Origin: Neorhizobium alkalisoli
GTDB taxonomy: Bacteria > Pseudomonadota > Alphaproteobacteria > Rhizobiales > Rhizobiaceae
DNA: 64,000 nucleotides
Direction: 5' to 3'
Assembly: GCF_007829835.1 (NCBI RefSeq)
Contig: NZ_VIWP01000003.1
Span: forward strand, 620,001 to 684,000
Part shown: positions 15,972 through 24,779 of the stretch, piece by piece
How the letters are laid out: every line of letters starts with the position of its first letter
Numbering within the stretch: the first letter of the stretch is position 1
Notes under the pieces: generated by a model
What the model was told of the DNA's origin: nothing
Databases searched by the model: none
Seen by the model: only the letters and a program-made list of their open reading frames with translations
Translations under genes and position numbers: made by a program

Positions 15972-16472
15972 ATGACCCCAGGATTGATTGAGGACAGCGA
16001 GATCACACTGCCGCGCCCGGACGTGGTGACGATCCGCAATGCCAAGCGCCACGACCTGCCGCAACTCAACGAGATGATTGCGCTGCTGGCCGCCCATCAC
16101 AACGACCCCGCCGACATGACGCCGGAAAAGCTGGAACGCGACCTGTTCGGCGACATGCCGTGGATCTCCGCACTCGTGGCCGATACCGGCTCGGAGCTGA
16201 TCGGCTACGCCATTCTCGTGCCGCTATACCGGGCGCAGGAAGGCAGCCGCGGCATGGACCTGCACCACCTCTTCGTGCGCGACGGCCATCGCGGCCACGG
16301 CATCGGCCAGCACCTCGTGTCCCGCGCCCGCGAAATCGCCCGCGATGCCGGCTGCGGTTACCTCTCTGTCAGCGCCGCCACCGGCAATTTCGCCGCCCAT
16401 CGCTTTTACGAACACATGGATTTCAAGCCGCGGCCGGTGACCGGCATGCGCTATACGCAGGCGCTCGCCTGA
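15972..16472 (+). CDS. GNAT N-acetyltransferase under the putative attenuator
   Basis: A 166-residue GNAT protein that begins with a short extension and then the domain VVTIRNAKRHDLPQLNEMIALLAAHH. The acetyl-CoA loop is GHRGHGIGQHLVSRA (about residues 105-119), preceded by MDLHHLFVRDGHRG, and a C-terminal ATGNFAAHRFYEHMDF is the final GNAT motif. The acceptor is unknown; the aromatic leader peptide upstream suggests an amine or amino-acid derivative linked to aromatic amino acids, but this is only inference. AGG eight bases before the ATG serves as ribosome-binding site. It is followed by a DJ-1/PfpI gene 44 bases downstream, probably in the same transcript. Confidence 0.87.
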   Translation: MTPGLIEDSEITLPRPDVVTIRNAKRHDLPQLNEMIALLAAHHNDPADMTPEKLERDLFGDMPWISALVADTGSELIGYAILVPLYRAQEGSRGMDLHHLFVRDGHRGHGIGQHLVSRAREIARDAGCGYLSVSAATGNFAAHRFYEHMDFKPRPVTGMRYTQALA

Positions 16473-16516
16473 GCGCCCATCTGACCCGAGCGGTCATCGC
16501 AGCTGGAGGATAAGGC

Positions 16517-17098
16517 ATGACGGCAATCGTGATCGCGCTGACGGAAGAGTTTGCGGATTGGGAATGCGCGCTTCTGATGGCGACGGCCCGCAGTTATCTC
16601 GGCGTTACGGTCAAGACCGCAAGCGCCGATGGCGGGCCGGTAACCTCGATGGGCGGGCTGAAGGTGGTGCCGGATCTTTCCTATGCAGCCGTCAGCCCGA
16701 AGGATTTCGATGCGCTCGTTGTGCCGGGCGGACTTGCCTGGGAAAATCAGGTCGTGCCCGAGACGCTGGACGGGCTGATCCGCGCCTTCCATGGCGGCGA
16801 CAGGGTGGTCGCCGGCATTTGTGCGGCAGCCAGCATGCTGGCGGGATCGGGCGCGCTGAACGATGTCGCCCATACCGGTAATCGGCTTGCCTCACATGCG
16901 AAATATCCGGCCTATGACGGGGCCGACCTCTATGTCGATACGCCAAAGGCGGTTCGTGGCGGAAAGGTTATCACCGCGGCCGGCACGGCGCCCTATACGT
17001 TTGCCGTCGAGGTGCTGAAGGGGCTCGGGCTGTGGGACAAGACGGCGGAAGAGGAGTTTGCCGCGTTTCCGGCGGAACATCGGGATGAAAGCCGCTGA
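16517..17098 (+). CDS. DJ-1/PfpI family protein (class I glutamine-amidotransferase-like)
   Basis: A 193-residue DJ-1/PfpI-superfamily protein. The nucleophile elbow AGICAAASMLA contains the conserved Cys near residue 100, the acidic residue that tunes it is the Glu in EEFADWE near residues 10-15, and the PGGLAWENQ segment (about 76-84) precedes the elbow. Members act as glyoxalase III, deglycase-like or chaperone/hydrolase proteins; many with this AGICAAAS pattern are annotated as glutamine amidotransferases without known activity. GGAGG lies about eight bases before the ATG. It shares a transcript with the upstream acetyltransferase and is convergent with the PemK remnant. Confidence 0.87.
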   Translation: MTAIVIALTEEFADWECALLMATARSYLGVTVKTASADGGPVTSMGGLKVVPDLSYAAVSPKDFDALVVPGGLAWENQVVPETLDGLIRAFHGGDRVVAGICAAASMLAGSGALNDVAHTGNRLASHAKYPAYDGADLYVDTPKAVRGGKVITAAGTAPYTFAVEVLKGLGLWDKTAEEEFAAFPAEHRDESR

Positions 17099-17131
17099 AG
17101 TATCGATGTGCCACGCCGCATCAGGGCGCCC

Positions 17132-17431
17132 TCAGCTATCGTCTGAGGCTGGATCAATCGTACCGACAACCCGAGCCATGATCTCGTCGACCGTAGCCTT
17201 ATCAAGTGCTTCAATGAAACGCGCCGTTTTTGCCTGAAGCCGCGCAGGGATATCGAAACTTCGAACCGGATTGCAGATCGCGACGCCATTTGTATCGCGT
17301 CCCGACACAGGAACAGCCAGTCCAACATCGCGGATCAATCCGCGGCCGGTCAACGGCAGGCGCTCGCCGAGCGCTCCTTGGAGCGAGCAGGCACGCGACT
17401 GGAGGAGAAGGACGGCATCCCATCGTGTCAA
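17132..17431 (-). pseudogene. Remnant of a PemK/MazF-family toxin gene
   Basis: The last 70 residues of this frame (VGLAVPVSGRDTNGVAICN, then VRSFDIPARLQ, TARFIEALDKATVDEI and ARVVGTIDP) match the C-terminal two-thirds of ChpB/PemK-type endoribonuclease toxins, including the NPVRSFD strand. The N-terminal strand with the RGDV/W motif that carries catalytic residues is missing; upstream of about 17420 the frame enters the 3' part of the next gene. No start codon with a ribosome-binding site and no antitoxin gene are present. I read it as a 5'-truncated decayed toxin gene. Confidence 0.7.
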
Positions 17432-17446
17432 TTCATTGACACGATG
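17421..17446. repeat. Perfect 12-bp inverted repeat at a gene junction
   Basis: CATCGTGTCAAT and ATTGACACGATG flank a two-base TC centre. The palindrome lies between the break of the PemK remnant and the stop of the L,D-transpeptidase-like gene (17449). It lacks a U tract on either side. It could be a protein-binding site, an mRNA 3' end, or the scar of the event that truncated the toxin. Confidence 0.75.
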
Positions 17447-17448
17447 CC

Positions 17449-18468
17449 TCAGTTGCAGATCGGGATAGGCTTTGCCGGCAGCGGCGGATGGTCGGCCTTG
17501 TATTTCTCGATCACCGGCTCGAGCTGGGCCTTGGCCCAGAATTTTGGCTTGCCGATTGCCTTCAGGCAGTCGTCGTTCCAGTAGAGGCCGGTATTGACCA
17601 GCGGCGCCTTGGCCGCGGCCGCCTTGGCGACGGCCTCGATATCCTTCGATTCCGGATAGATATAGAGCGTCGTCGGATTGTCCTTGACCTTGCCGATCAC
17701 CTCGCTCGCATCGGCCGGGCTCCAGCTGGTACAACCGTCGCTGCGACCACCGGCATAGGTGATGAGCGAACCGAAGGGCACGTAACCCTCCTTGTTGGCA
17801 TAGGGGCTGGAGGCATTCTTCATCATGCAGATGCCGCCGACCTTGGCCGCCGCATGGCCGCCGATCGCGCGCTGGCGGGCATTGGCCGTCTCGCCCTCGC
17901 CGTCGAACTGCAGGAAGGAACGCAGATAGGCCGCCTGTGCGCCGCCGGACGCCTTGTAATACCCCTTGAACGAGGTCTTGATCTCGCTCGTCAGGTAGGA
18001 GCCACCCATCGTCAGATTGCTGTCCAGCGCATTGCCGAAATTGCGCGCGCAGGTGCGGCCATTGGAAAAGTCCGCGACGCCACCGAGATTCTTGCCGCTG
18101 CCATGGCCGGCCGACATCGCCTCGAAAGACTGCGCCGCCTCGCAGACGATATAGAATCGTCCGCCCGTCTTGCCGTCACCCGGATCATTGGGCTTGGTCG
18201 CGTCCATCGCAAAATAGCAAGCATTTTTCACCTTGCCCTCGGCAACCCGCTGCATGTAGAGCGCCCGCGCCCGTTTCAAAACAGGCCATGCGATCTGGTT
18301 CGGCCCATCACCAACATGGGAATCGAGCCAAGCCGGGACATCATTGTTTTGCCGGGCAGCATTTGCCGCCTGCGGAAGGGCGAAAAGCAGGGAAAATGCC
18401 GCCAGCGCGCCACCAATCCGGACGCAAGCAGTCTTTCGAACACCGGAACTCGCCGAATTCATCTGCAC
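17449..18468 (-). CDS. Murein L,D-transpeptidase catalytic-domain family protein, exported
   Basis: A 339-residue exported protein. The signal peptide runs through IGGALAAFSLLFALPQAANA (cleavage after ANA). The mature domain carries GGRFYIVCEAAQSF, SAGHGSGKN and the late SDGCTSWSP motif, in which the Cys is the presumed nucleophile of the L,D-transpeptidase-like fold (S/HxGC pattern). Members of this family are predicted to act on peptidoglycan peptides in the periplasm. The GTG at 18468 is nine bases after AGGAGG and is preferred; an ATG two codons later has a spacing that is too long. The catalytic histidine assignment is uncertain. Confidence 0.8.
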   Translation of the reverse strand: MQMNSASSGVRKTACVRIGGALAAFSLLFALPQAANAARQNNDVPAWLDSHVGDGPNQIAWPVLKRARALYMQRVAEGKVKNACYFAMDATKPNDPGDGKTGGRFYIVCEAAQSFEAMSAGHGSGKNLGGVADFSNGRTCARNFGNALDSNLTMGGSYLTSEIKTSFKGYYKASGGAQAAYLRSFLQFDGEGETANARQRAIGGHAAAKVGGICMMKNASSPYANKEGYVPFGSLITYAGGRSDGCTSWSPADASEVIGKVKDNPTTLYIYPESKDIEAVAKAAAAKAPLVNTGLYWNDDCLKAIGKPKFWAKAQLEPVIEKYKADHPPLPAKPIPICN

Positions 18469-18736
18469 GCTGCCACTCCTCCTGTCCTTTCTCTTTGCCC
18501 GGCAAACCTGCCGCGCAACCAAGAAAGGGAATGCGATAAAACCACCGGATAGGATGATTCGGACTAAAATTCGTAAACCCTCCCCCCTTCACGCCTTCGT
18601 GAAAACCGCTTATTGGCCCCTTGCTGGCCCTGTGCCATTTCGCGACACAAGCCCCTTTCTATTGTGCCTTAAAGGTTAGTCTCATTTACCGGGTTCGAAC
18701 AATTCGTCTAACCGATCCTTCACGGCTGATGCTTAC

Positions 18737-19717
18737 ATGGTAATCCCATCTGATCTTCATACTGAGGGCATGACGGCCTTGGGCGACACAATGACTGTTC
18801 TGCAGACGGCAGACCTGATGGAATCCGCCGGCGTTTTGATCGCGATCTTCGATCAGGACGATCGGCTTGCCTTTGCCAATCGCGCTTTTCGCGAGGCCTG
18901 GTTCATCGGCGACAACGAGCATCTTCTCTGGGCCGACCTGATGCGCCGCAATTTTGTGGAAAGTCGCGGCACGGTGGTCAAGACACAGGATTTCGAAGGC
19001 TGGCTGCGATCCACCCTGTCGCGCCGCGGCAAGACCGGTTTTCGTGCCTTCGAAACCGATCTGCATGACGGCCGCTGGCTGTGGATGACGGAAACCATGC
19101 AGCCGAATGGCTGGATGATGTGCGTGGCAAGCGACATCACCTCGATCCGCTGCGACGAGCGCACGCTGCGACAGGACCGCGACGACGCGATCAAAGCCTC
19201 GCAGACCGATGAGCTGACCGGCATTCCGAGCCGTCGCTTCGTCATGTCCAAGCTCGAGGACCTGCTCCGCGACGAAGGCAAGGGGCAGAGCAAGACAGGC
19301 TGCCTTGCCGTGCTCGACATCGACAATTTCAAATATATCAACGACCGTTTCGGCCATTCCTTCGGTGACGCAGTGCTGAAGGATTTTGCCGCCACGCTGC
19401 AGAACCTCGTGCGCAAGACCGACATTTTGGGCCGCGTCGGCGGCGAGGAATTCATCCTCATCCTGCCGAATACCATGCCGGCAGATGCCCAGACGATCGT
19501 CGGCCGGATGCTCGAAGCCGTCCGCAAATCCCGGCCGCTGCCGGAACAGGTGAGCTTTCGCTACACCTTTTCCGCAGGCATCGCCTATGGCGAGACCGGC
19601 GAGGACACCGCCGATCTCTACCGCCGCGCCGACCTCGCGCTCTACGCCGCAAAAATGCGCGGCCGCGACCAGATCTGCCTCGATCCGAATGTGCGGATGA
19701 GCCAGCTGGGGGCGTGA
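18737..19717 (+). CDS. PAS-GGDEF diguanylate cyclase
   Basis: A 326-residue soluble protein. A PAS-type sensor occupies about residues 20-140 (ESAGVLIAIFDQDDRLAFAN), followed by a GGDEF domain (about 155-320) starting TDELTGIPSRRF. The signature is GGEEF (in GRVGGEEFILIL), an active form, and RKTD lies exactly five residues before it, a complete RxxD product-inhibition site. It should therefore make cyclic di-GMP and be feedback-inhibited. The start is uncertain: ATGs at 18737, 18770 and 18791 all lack a strong ribosome-binding site. The gene is followed by a mosaic repeat. Confidence 0.9.
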   Translation: MVIPSDLHTEGMTALGDTMTVLQTADLMESAGVLIAIFDQDDRLAFANRAFREAWFIGDNEHLLWADLMRRNFVESRGTVVKTQDFEGWLRSTLSRRGKTGFRAFETDLHDGRWLWMTETMQPNGWMMCVASDITSIRCDERTLRQDRDDAIKASQTDELTGIPSRRFVMSKLEDLLRDEGKGQSKTGCLAVLDIDNFKYINDRFGHSFGDAVLKDFAATLQNLVRKTDILGRVGGEEFILILPNTMPADAQTIVGRMLEAVRKSRPLPEQVSFRYTFSAGIAYGETGEDTADLYRRADLALYAAKMRGRDQICLDPNVRMSQLGA

Positions 19718-19744
19718 GGCTGAGAAATCCTCACACGGCGATCT

Positions 19745-19829
19745 CGTCATCCTCGGCCTTGTGCCGAGGATCTAACCACATAAACATATCGGGCACCTGC
19801 AGATCCTCGGGACAAGCCCGAGGATGACG
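19745..19829. repeat. Rhizobial palindromic mosaic element (RIME1-like)
   Basis: CGTCATCCTCGG...CCGAGGATCT (19745-19773) and AGATCCTCGG...CCGAGGATGACG (19801-19829) are each internally palindromic and are inverted repeats of each other, separated by 27 bases. Size and sequence resemble the RIME1 intergenic elements of Rhizobium and Agrobacterium. It lies between the diguanylate cyclase gene and puuD. Confidence 0.75.
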
Positions 19830-19980
19830 GCGGAGAGGTTGATGCATTTCGCTGCGGTCCAAGCGCCGACGCCGATCTCTCTTTAACGTCAGCTCCACTT
19901 CCCAACTACGAGCATCCCCCTTCCCTTGCCCGTGATTTTTCCGCAAACTCACGAGTCGGGGAACGTATCGGGGAAACCGA

Positions 19981-21207
19981 ATGTACGAATATGCCGTCGC
20001 CTGGGAATGGTTCGCTTTTGCCGCCCGCTGGTTCCATGTCATCACCGCGATCGCCTGGATCGGCTCGTCGTTTTATTTCATCGCGCTCGATCTCGGCCTG
20101 GTGAAGAGGCCGCATCTGCCGGTCGGCGCCTATGGCGAAGAATGGCAGGTGCATGGCGGCGGATTTTATCACATCCAGAAATACCTCGTGGCGCCGGCGC
20201 AGATGCCGGAACATCTGACATGGTTTAAATTCGAGAGCTATTTCACCTGGCTTTCCGGCTTCCTGATGCTCTGTATCGTCTATTACGGTGGTGCCGATCT
20301 TTTCCTGATCGACCATTCCGTGCTGCCGCTTGCCCCCTGGCAGGCGATCTGTCTGTCCCTCGCCTCGCTGGCTATCGGCTGGATCGTCTACGACCTGCTC
20401 TGCAAGTCGCCGATCGGAAAGAACACCTGGGGGCTAATGGCGGTTCTTTATGTCGTGCTGGTGCTGATGGCCTGGGGCTATACGCAGATATTTACCGGCC
20501 GTGCCGCCTTCCTGCATCTCGGCGCGTTTACCGCAACGATCATGTCGGCAAACGTCTTCATGATCATCATCCCGAACCAAAAAATCGTCGTCGCCGACCT
20601 GATCGCCGGCCGCACGCCGGATCCGAAATACGGCATGATCGCCAAGCAGCGCTCGCTGCATAACAACTACCTGACCCTGCCGGTCATCTTCTTCATGCTG
20701 TCGAACCATTATCCGCTGGCATTCGGCACCCAGTTCAACTGGGTGATAGCCGCCCTCGTCTTCCTGATGGGCGTCACGATCCGCCACTGGTTCAACACGA
20801 CGCATGCGCGAAAGGGCAAGCCGACCTGGACCTGGCTCGTCACCGTGATCCTCTTCATCATCATCATCTGGCTCTCGACCGTGCCAAAGGTGCTGACCGG
20901 CGAGACGGAGACCGTGATGACGCCGATCCAACAGAAATTTGCCTCGAACGCCCATTTTGGCGCGGCAAAAGCCGTCGTCCAGACCCGCTGCTCCATGTGC
21001 CATGCGGCCGAACCTGTCTATGAAGGCGTCAATTTCACGCCGAAATCGGTGAAGCTGGAGACGGATGCGCAGATTGCCCTGCATGCGCGGGAAATCTATA
21101 TCCAGGCAGGCCTCAGCCACGCCATGCCGCCCGGCAATGTCACCGGCATTTCGAAGGAAGAACGCAGGCTGATCACCGCCTGGTATGAAAGCACGATCTC
21201 GCAATGA
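19981..21207 (+). CDS. puuD: Urate hydroxylase PuuD (membrane-bound, cytochrome c fused)
   Basis: A 408-residue inner-membrane urate oxidase of the PuuD family. About eight hydrophobic segments fill residues 10-310, with family motifs RWFHVITAIAWIGSSFYF and YVVLVLMAWGYTQIF, and a C-terminal periplasmic cytochrome c domain with the heme motif CSMCH near residue 337 and a later Met-containing HAMPPGNV as the probable axial ligand. It converts urate to 5-hydroxyisourate, passing electrons to the respiratory chain instead of O2. It is the first gene of a puuD-guaD operon (ATGA overlap). The enzymes for its product are encoded about 11 kb away (uraH, uraD, puuE). Confidence 0.93.
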   Translation: MYEYAVAWEWFAFAARWFHVITAIAWIGSSFYFIALDLGLVKRPHLPVGAYGEEWQVHGGGFYHIQKYLVAPAQMPEHLTWFKFESYFTWLSGFLMLCIVYYGGADLFLIDHSVLPLAPWQAICLSLASLAIGWIVYDLLCKSPIGKNTWGLMAVLYVVLVLMAWGYTQIFTGRAAFLHLGAFTATIMSANVFMIIIPNQKIVVADLIAGRTPDPKYGMIAKQRSLHNNYLTLPVIFFMLSNHYPLAFGTQFNWVIAALVFLMGVTIRHWFNTTHARKGKPTWTWLVTVILFIIIIWLSTVPKVLTGETETVMTPIQQKFASNAHFGAAKAVVQTRCSMCHAAEPVYEGVNFTPKSVKLETDAQIALHAREIYIQAGLSHAMPPGNVTGISKEERRLITAWYESTISQ

Positions 21208-22520
21208 CCGAAAAACTGATCCGCGGCCGCCTGCTTTCATTCAAACGGCCGCCGCTGTCGCTCACCGATACCGAAAGCTATCTTTACGAGCATGACGGTG
21301 CGCTCCTGGTATCCGAAGAGGGCAGGATTGCAGCCGTCGGGGATTATGCGGCGGTCAAGGCGCAGGCGGCCGATGGCGTCGAGGAAATCGACCACCGCCC
21401 GCATCTGATTCTGCCCGGCTTCATCGACTGCCATGTGCATTTCCCGCAGATGCAGGTGATCGCCTCCTATGCTGCCAATCTGCTCGAATGGCTGAACACG
21501 TACACATTCCCCGAGGAATGCCGTTTCGTCGAAAGCGATCACGCAAACCGCATCGCCACGCATTTTTACGACGAGCTGCTGCGCCACGGCACGACGACCG
21601 CCGTCGCCTATTGCTCGGTTCACAAAACTTCGGCCGATGCCTTTTTCGCCGAGGCGATGAACCGCGGCATGTGCATGATCGGCGGCAAGGTGATGATGGA
21701 CCGCCACGCGCCGCAGGGCCTACTCGACACGCCCGAAATGGGCTATGACGAGACCCGCCAGGTCATATCCGACTGGCACGGCAAGGGCCGCAACCATGTT
21801 GCCATCACCCCGCGTTTCGCCATCACCTCGACGCCGGCCCAGATGAAAGCCGCTCAGGCGCTGGCTCAGGAATTTCCGGACCTGTTCATCCAGACTCACC
21901 TGTCGGAAAACCACGACGAGATCAAATTCACCTGCGAGCTTTATCCGGAAGCGACGGACTATACGGATATCTATGCTTGCTACGGTCTGCTCGGCAAAAA
22001 GACGCTGCTTGGCCACGCCATCCATCTGTCCGAGCGCGAGGCGGATGCGATTGCCGAAGCCGGAGCGATTGCCGTCCACTGCCCGACCTCCAACCTTTTT
22101 CTCGGCTCTGGTCTCTTCCCGATGAAATCGCTGATGCGTCGAGAAAAGCCGGTGCGTGTCGCCGTCGCCACCGATATCGGTGGCGGCTCGAGCTATTCCA
22201 TGCTCAGAACAATGGACGAGGCCTACAAGATCCAGCAGCTGCTCGGCGAACGCCTCAACCCGCTCGAAAGCTTTTATCTGATGACCCGCGGCAATGCCGA
22301 GGCGCTGTCGATGCAGGACGAGATCGGTACACTCGACGCAGGCTCCGTCGCCGACCTCGTCGTGCTGAATGCAGCACCGACACCCGCGATGAAGCTGCGC
22401 ATGGAAACGGTCAGGACTCTGCCGGAAGAGCTTTTCCTGATGCAGACAATGGGTGACGACCGCGCCATCGTCGAGACCTATGTTTCCGGCAGGCCGATGA
22501 AAGCAAGTCTGCAGGCCTGA
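21204..22520 (+). CDS. guaD: Guanine deaminase
   Basis: A 438-residue amidohydrolase that deaminates guanine to xanthine in the cytosol. Zinc ligands are visible: HVH in GFIDCHVHFPQ (about residues 75-80), a His in TPRFAITST-linked QTHLSENHDE (about 233-242), and the Asp in ATDIGGGSSYSM (about 325-335). The FPEECRFVESDHA and YCSVHKTSADAFF motifs are typical of GuaD. The start overlaps the puuD stop (ATGA), so translation is coupled and both serve purine breakdown. A palindrome follows 60 bases downstream. Confidence 0.94.
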   Translation: MTEKLIRGRLLSFKRPPLSLTDTESYLYEHDGALLVSEEGRIAAVGDYAAVKAQAADGVEEIDHRPHLILPGFIDCHVHFPQMQVIASYAANLLEWLNTYTFPEECRFVESDHANRIATHFYDELLRHGTTTAVAYCSVHKTSADAFFAEAMNRGMCMIGGKVMMDRHAPQGLLDTPEMGYDETRQVISDWHGKGRNHVAITPRFAITSTPAQMKAAQALAQEFPDLFIQTHLSENHDEIKFTCELYPEATDYTDIYACYGLLGKKTLLGHAIHLSEREADAIAEAGAIAVHCPTSNLFLGSGLFPMKSLMRREKPVRVAVATDIGGGSSYSMLRTMDEAYKIQQLLGERLNPLESFYLMTRGNAEALSMQDEIGTLDAGSVADLVVLNAAPTPAMKLRMETVRTLPEELFLMQTMGDDRAIVETYVSGRPMKASLQA

Positions 22521-22582
22521 ACGCTCAGATCGACGCGGACCACACGGCCGAAGATTCCCGCACCCAAATGCACAATCAATGA

Positions 22583-22602
22583 TTGCGAAATTTATTTCGC
22601 AA
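22583..22602. promoter_or_regulatory. Perfect palindrome between guaD and the chemoreceptor gene
   Basis: TTGCGAAAT, TT, ATTTCGCAA forms a 9+2+9 perfect inverted repeat. It is AT-rich without a U tract, so it looks more like a dimeric regulator's operator than a terminator. Confidence 0.5.
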
Positions 22603-22770
22603 CGCACAATATTGTTGGATCGCAAACTAAATTAAATGCGAATTAAACTTTCGGCACTTAACTGCACCCCCATAGTCCATGAACGGGCTTTTTGAGCGCG
22701 ATGTCCTAATATTTTCAATAATTTCGTGAGTTTCGGCCGGCGCAAAGAAACTCGTCCAAGGGTGCGTTGA

Positions 22771-24720
22771 ATGAGCTTCCTTTCCAACACCAAGATCAGG
22801 ACAAAGATTCTGTGTCTGATCCTGCCGGTCTGCGTCATCGGCATTGGCGGTATCGCCGCCGTGTCTTACAACTATAAGACGTCCGACACGCAATACAATC
22901 AATTCATCGCCGAGGATAATGCCGCCGCCGTCGAAGTTTCGCGCGCGACCACCTCGATGCTGTCGGTCTCCTACAGCGCCTATCAGGTCCTCACCTATCC
23001 GGCCGATGCGCCTTACCTTGCCGAGATCATGAAGAACTACGAAAGCGGCAAGAAGGCCGCGATCGCCCGGTTCGAGACCGCCAAGAAGCTGATCCCCGAG
23101 CAGACCGACATTTTGAACGGCTTCCAGAACCGCGCCATCGCGATCGCAGCGATCACCGACAAGGCCGTGGCGCTCGACGCTGCCAACAAGCAGGACGAAG
23201 CCCGCGCGGCACTGGCCCAGGTCGACCCGGAAATCGCAAAATTCCGCGACGACCTGCGCGACTGGAACATCGCAAACGCCAAGGCGGTCCTCTCCCAGAG
23301 TAACGCGATTTCCGAAGACACCAACACCACGATCGTCACGTCTCTTTCGGCGCTCGGCATTCTTTTCCTCGCCAGCATCGTCATGGGCCTGGTCGTCGCC
23401 TCGCGCGGCATTTCCGGCCCGATCGACCGCCTGCGCGCCCGCATGATCTCGCTTGCCGATAACCAGACCGAACAGCAGATCCCCGGCCTTGAGCGCAAGG
23501 ACGAAGTCGGCCAGATGGCCGCCGCCGTCTCGATCTTCCGCGACAACGCCATCGAGCGTATCCGTCTTGAGCAGGAAGCCGATGCCAACCGCTCCATGTC
23601 GGATCGTGAGCGCATGGAACGCGAAGCCCAGAAGGCGAAGGAAGCGGCCGACACGCAATTTGCCGTCGACCAGCTGGCAACCGCGCTTGGCCGCCTTGCG
23701 GATGGCGATGTCGCCTACCGGATCGAAAACCCCTTCGTGGCGCATCTCGATACCCTGCGGTCCAATTTCAACGACTCTGCCACCAACCTGCAGAACACGC
23801 TGAAATCCGTCGGCAACAATGCCCGCGCCATCGATGCCGGCGCCAACGAGATCCGCTCGGCCGCCGACGATCTGTCCAAGCGCACCGAACAGCAGGCGGC
23901 CTCCGTCGAGGAAACGGCTGCAGCGCTGGAAGAAATCACCACAACCGTCAAGGACGCCAGCCGACGCGCCGAAGAAGTCGGCAAGCTCGTTGCCAAGGCC
24001 CGCGAGGGTGCGGAAAATTCCGGACGTGTCGTCGGCGATGCCGTCACCGCCATGCATTCGATCGAGACCTCTTCGGCCGAGATCACCAGCATCATCAGCG
24101 TCATCGACGAGATTGCCTTCCAGACCAACCTTCTGGCGCTGAATGCCGGCGTCGAAGCAGCTCGCGCCGGTGAAGCCGGCAAGGGTTTTGCCGTGGTCGC
24201 CCAGGAAGTCCGCGAGCTCGCCCAGCGTTCTGCAAAGGCTGCGAAGGAAATCAAGGCGCTGATCACCACATCGAGCGAACATGTCCGCTCCGGCGTCAAT
24301 CTCGTCGGCGAAACCGGCAAGGCACTCGATGTGATCGTTGCCGAAGTGCAGGAGATCAACCGGCACATCGCAGCAATCGTTGAATCTTCGCGTGAACAGG
24401 CCGTCGGCCTTCAGGAGATCAACACCGCCGTCAACACGATGGACCAGGGCACCCAGCAGAACGCCGCCATGGTCGAGCAGTCGACAGCGGCAAGCCACAG
24501 CCTTGCCAAGGAAGCGGCATCGCTGAACCAGCTCCTGTCGCGCTTCAACATCGGTCAGGGCGGATCGGCAGCAACGGCTCCGGCCCGCGCGGCAGCGGAA
24601 ACCGCACGTCCGGTCGCATCCCCTGCCCGTGCGCTTGGCCGCAAGATTGCCAGCGCCTTCGGCGGCGGTTCTTCGGCTGCAGCGGTCAAACAGGCCGAAC
24701 AGTCCTGGGAAGAGTTCTGA
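22771..24720 (+). CDS. Methyl-accepting chemotaxis protein (copy A of a tandem pair)
   Basis: A 649-residue chemoreceptor. TM1 is at about residues 12-32, a helical periplasmic ligand domain spans about 33-190, TM2 is at about 192-213 (LGILFLASIVMGLVVAS), and a HAMP domain follows (SGPIDRLRARM). The cytoplasmic four-helix coiled coil has its tip EIAFQTNLLALNAGVEAARAGEA at about 446-468. The last residues, SWEEF, form an xWxxF pentapeptide that can tether CheR/CheB. From HAMP to the end it is nearly identical to the next gene, while the ligand domains differ. The tail is Ala/Pro-rich. A terminator follows. Confidence 0.93.
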   Translation: MSFLSNTKIRTKILCLILPVCVIGIGGIAAVSYNYKTSDTQYNQFIAEDNAAAVEVSRATTSMLSVSYSAYQVLTYPADAPYLAEIMKNYESGKKAAIARFETAKKLIPEQTDILNGFQNRAIAIAAITDKAVALDAANKQDEARAALAQVDPEIAKFRDDLRDWNIANAKAVLSQSNAISEDTNTTIVTSLSALGILFLASIVMGLVVASRGISGPIDRLRARMISLADNQTEQQIPGLERKDEVGQMAAAVSIFRDNAIERIRLEQEADANRSMSDRERMEREAQKAKEAADTQFAVDQLATALGRLADGDVAYRIENPFVAHLDTLRSNFNDSATNLQNTLKSVGNNARAIDAGANEIRSAADDLSKRTEQQAASVEETAAALEEITTTVKDASRRAEEVGKLVAKAREGAENSGRVVGDAVTAMHSIETSSAEITSIISVIDEIAFQTNLLALNAGVEAARAGEAGKGFAVVAQEVRELAQRSAKAAKEIKALITTSSEHVRSGVNLVGETGKALDVIVAEVQEINRHIAAIVESSREQAVGLQEINTAVNTMDQGTQQNAAMVEQSTAASHSLAKEAASLNQLLSRFNIGQGGSAATAPARAAAETARPVASPARALGRKIASAFGGGSSAAAVKQAEQSWEEF

Positions 24721-24747
24721 GCTGCTCCCCCCGCGGCTCTATGGTGG

Positions 24748-24779
24748 AAACGGGCGGCCTCGGCCGCCCGTTTTCTTTT
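24748..24779 (+). terminator. Intrinsic terminator after chemoreceptor A
   Basis: CGGGCGGCC-TC-GGCCGCCCG forms a nine-base-pair stem followed by TTTTCTTTT, 28 bases after the stop codon. Confidence 0.92.

Noticed and set aside
16517..17098. DJ-1/PfpI protein considered as part of the attenuator's aromatic pathway
   Set aside because: No aromatic biosynthetic motif is present; it is placed with the acetyltransferase only by position, so its pathway is left open.
19975..21210. PuuD first read as a cytochrome c oxidase-like protein
   Set aside because: The CxxCH domain is only the C-terminal addition; the membrane core and the coupled guaD gene fit the urate hydroxylase PuuD.
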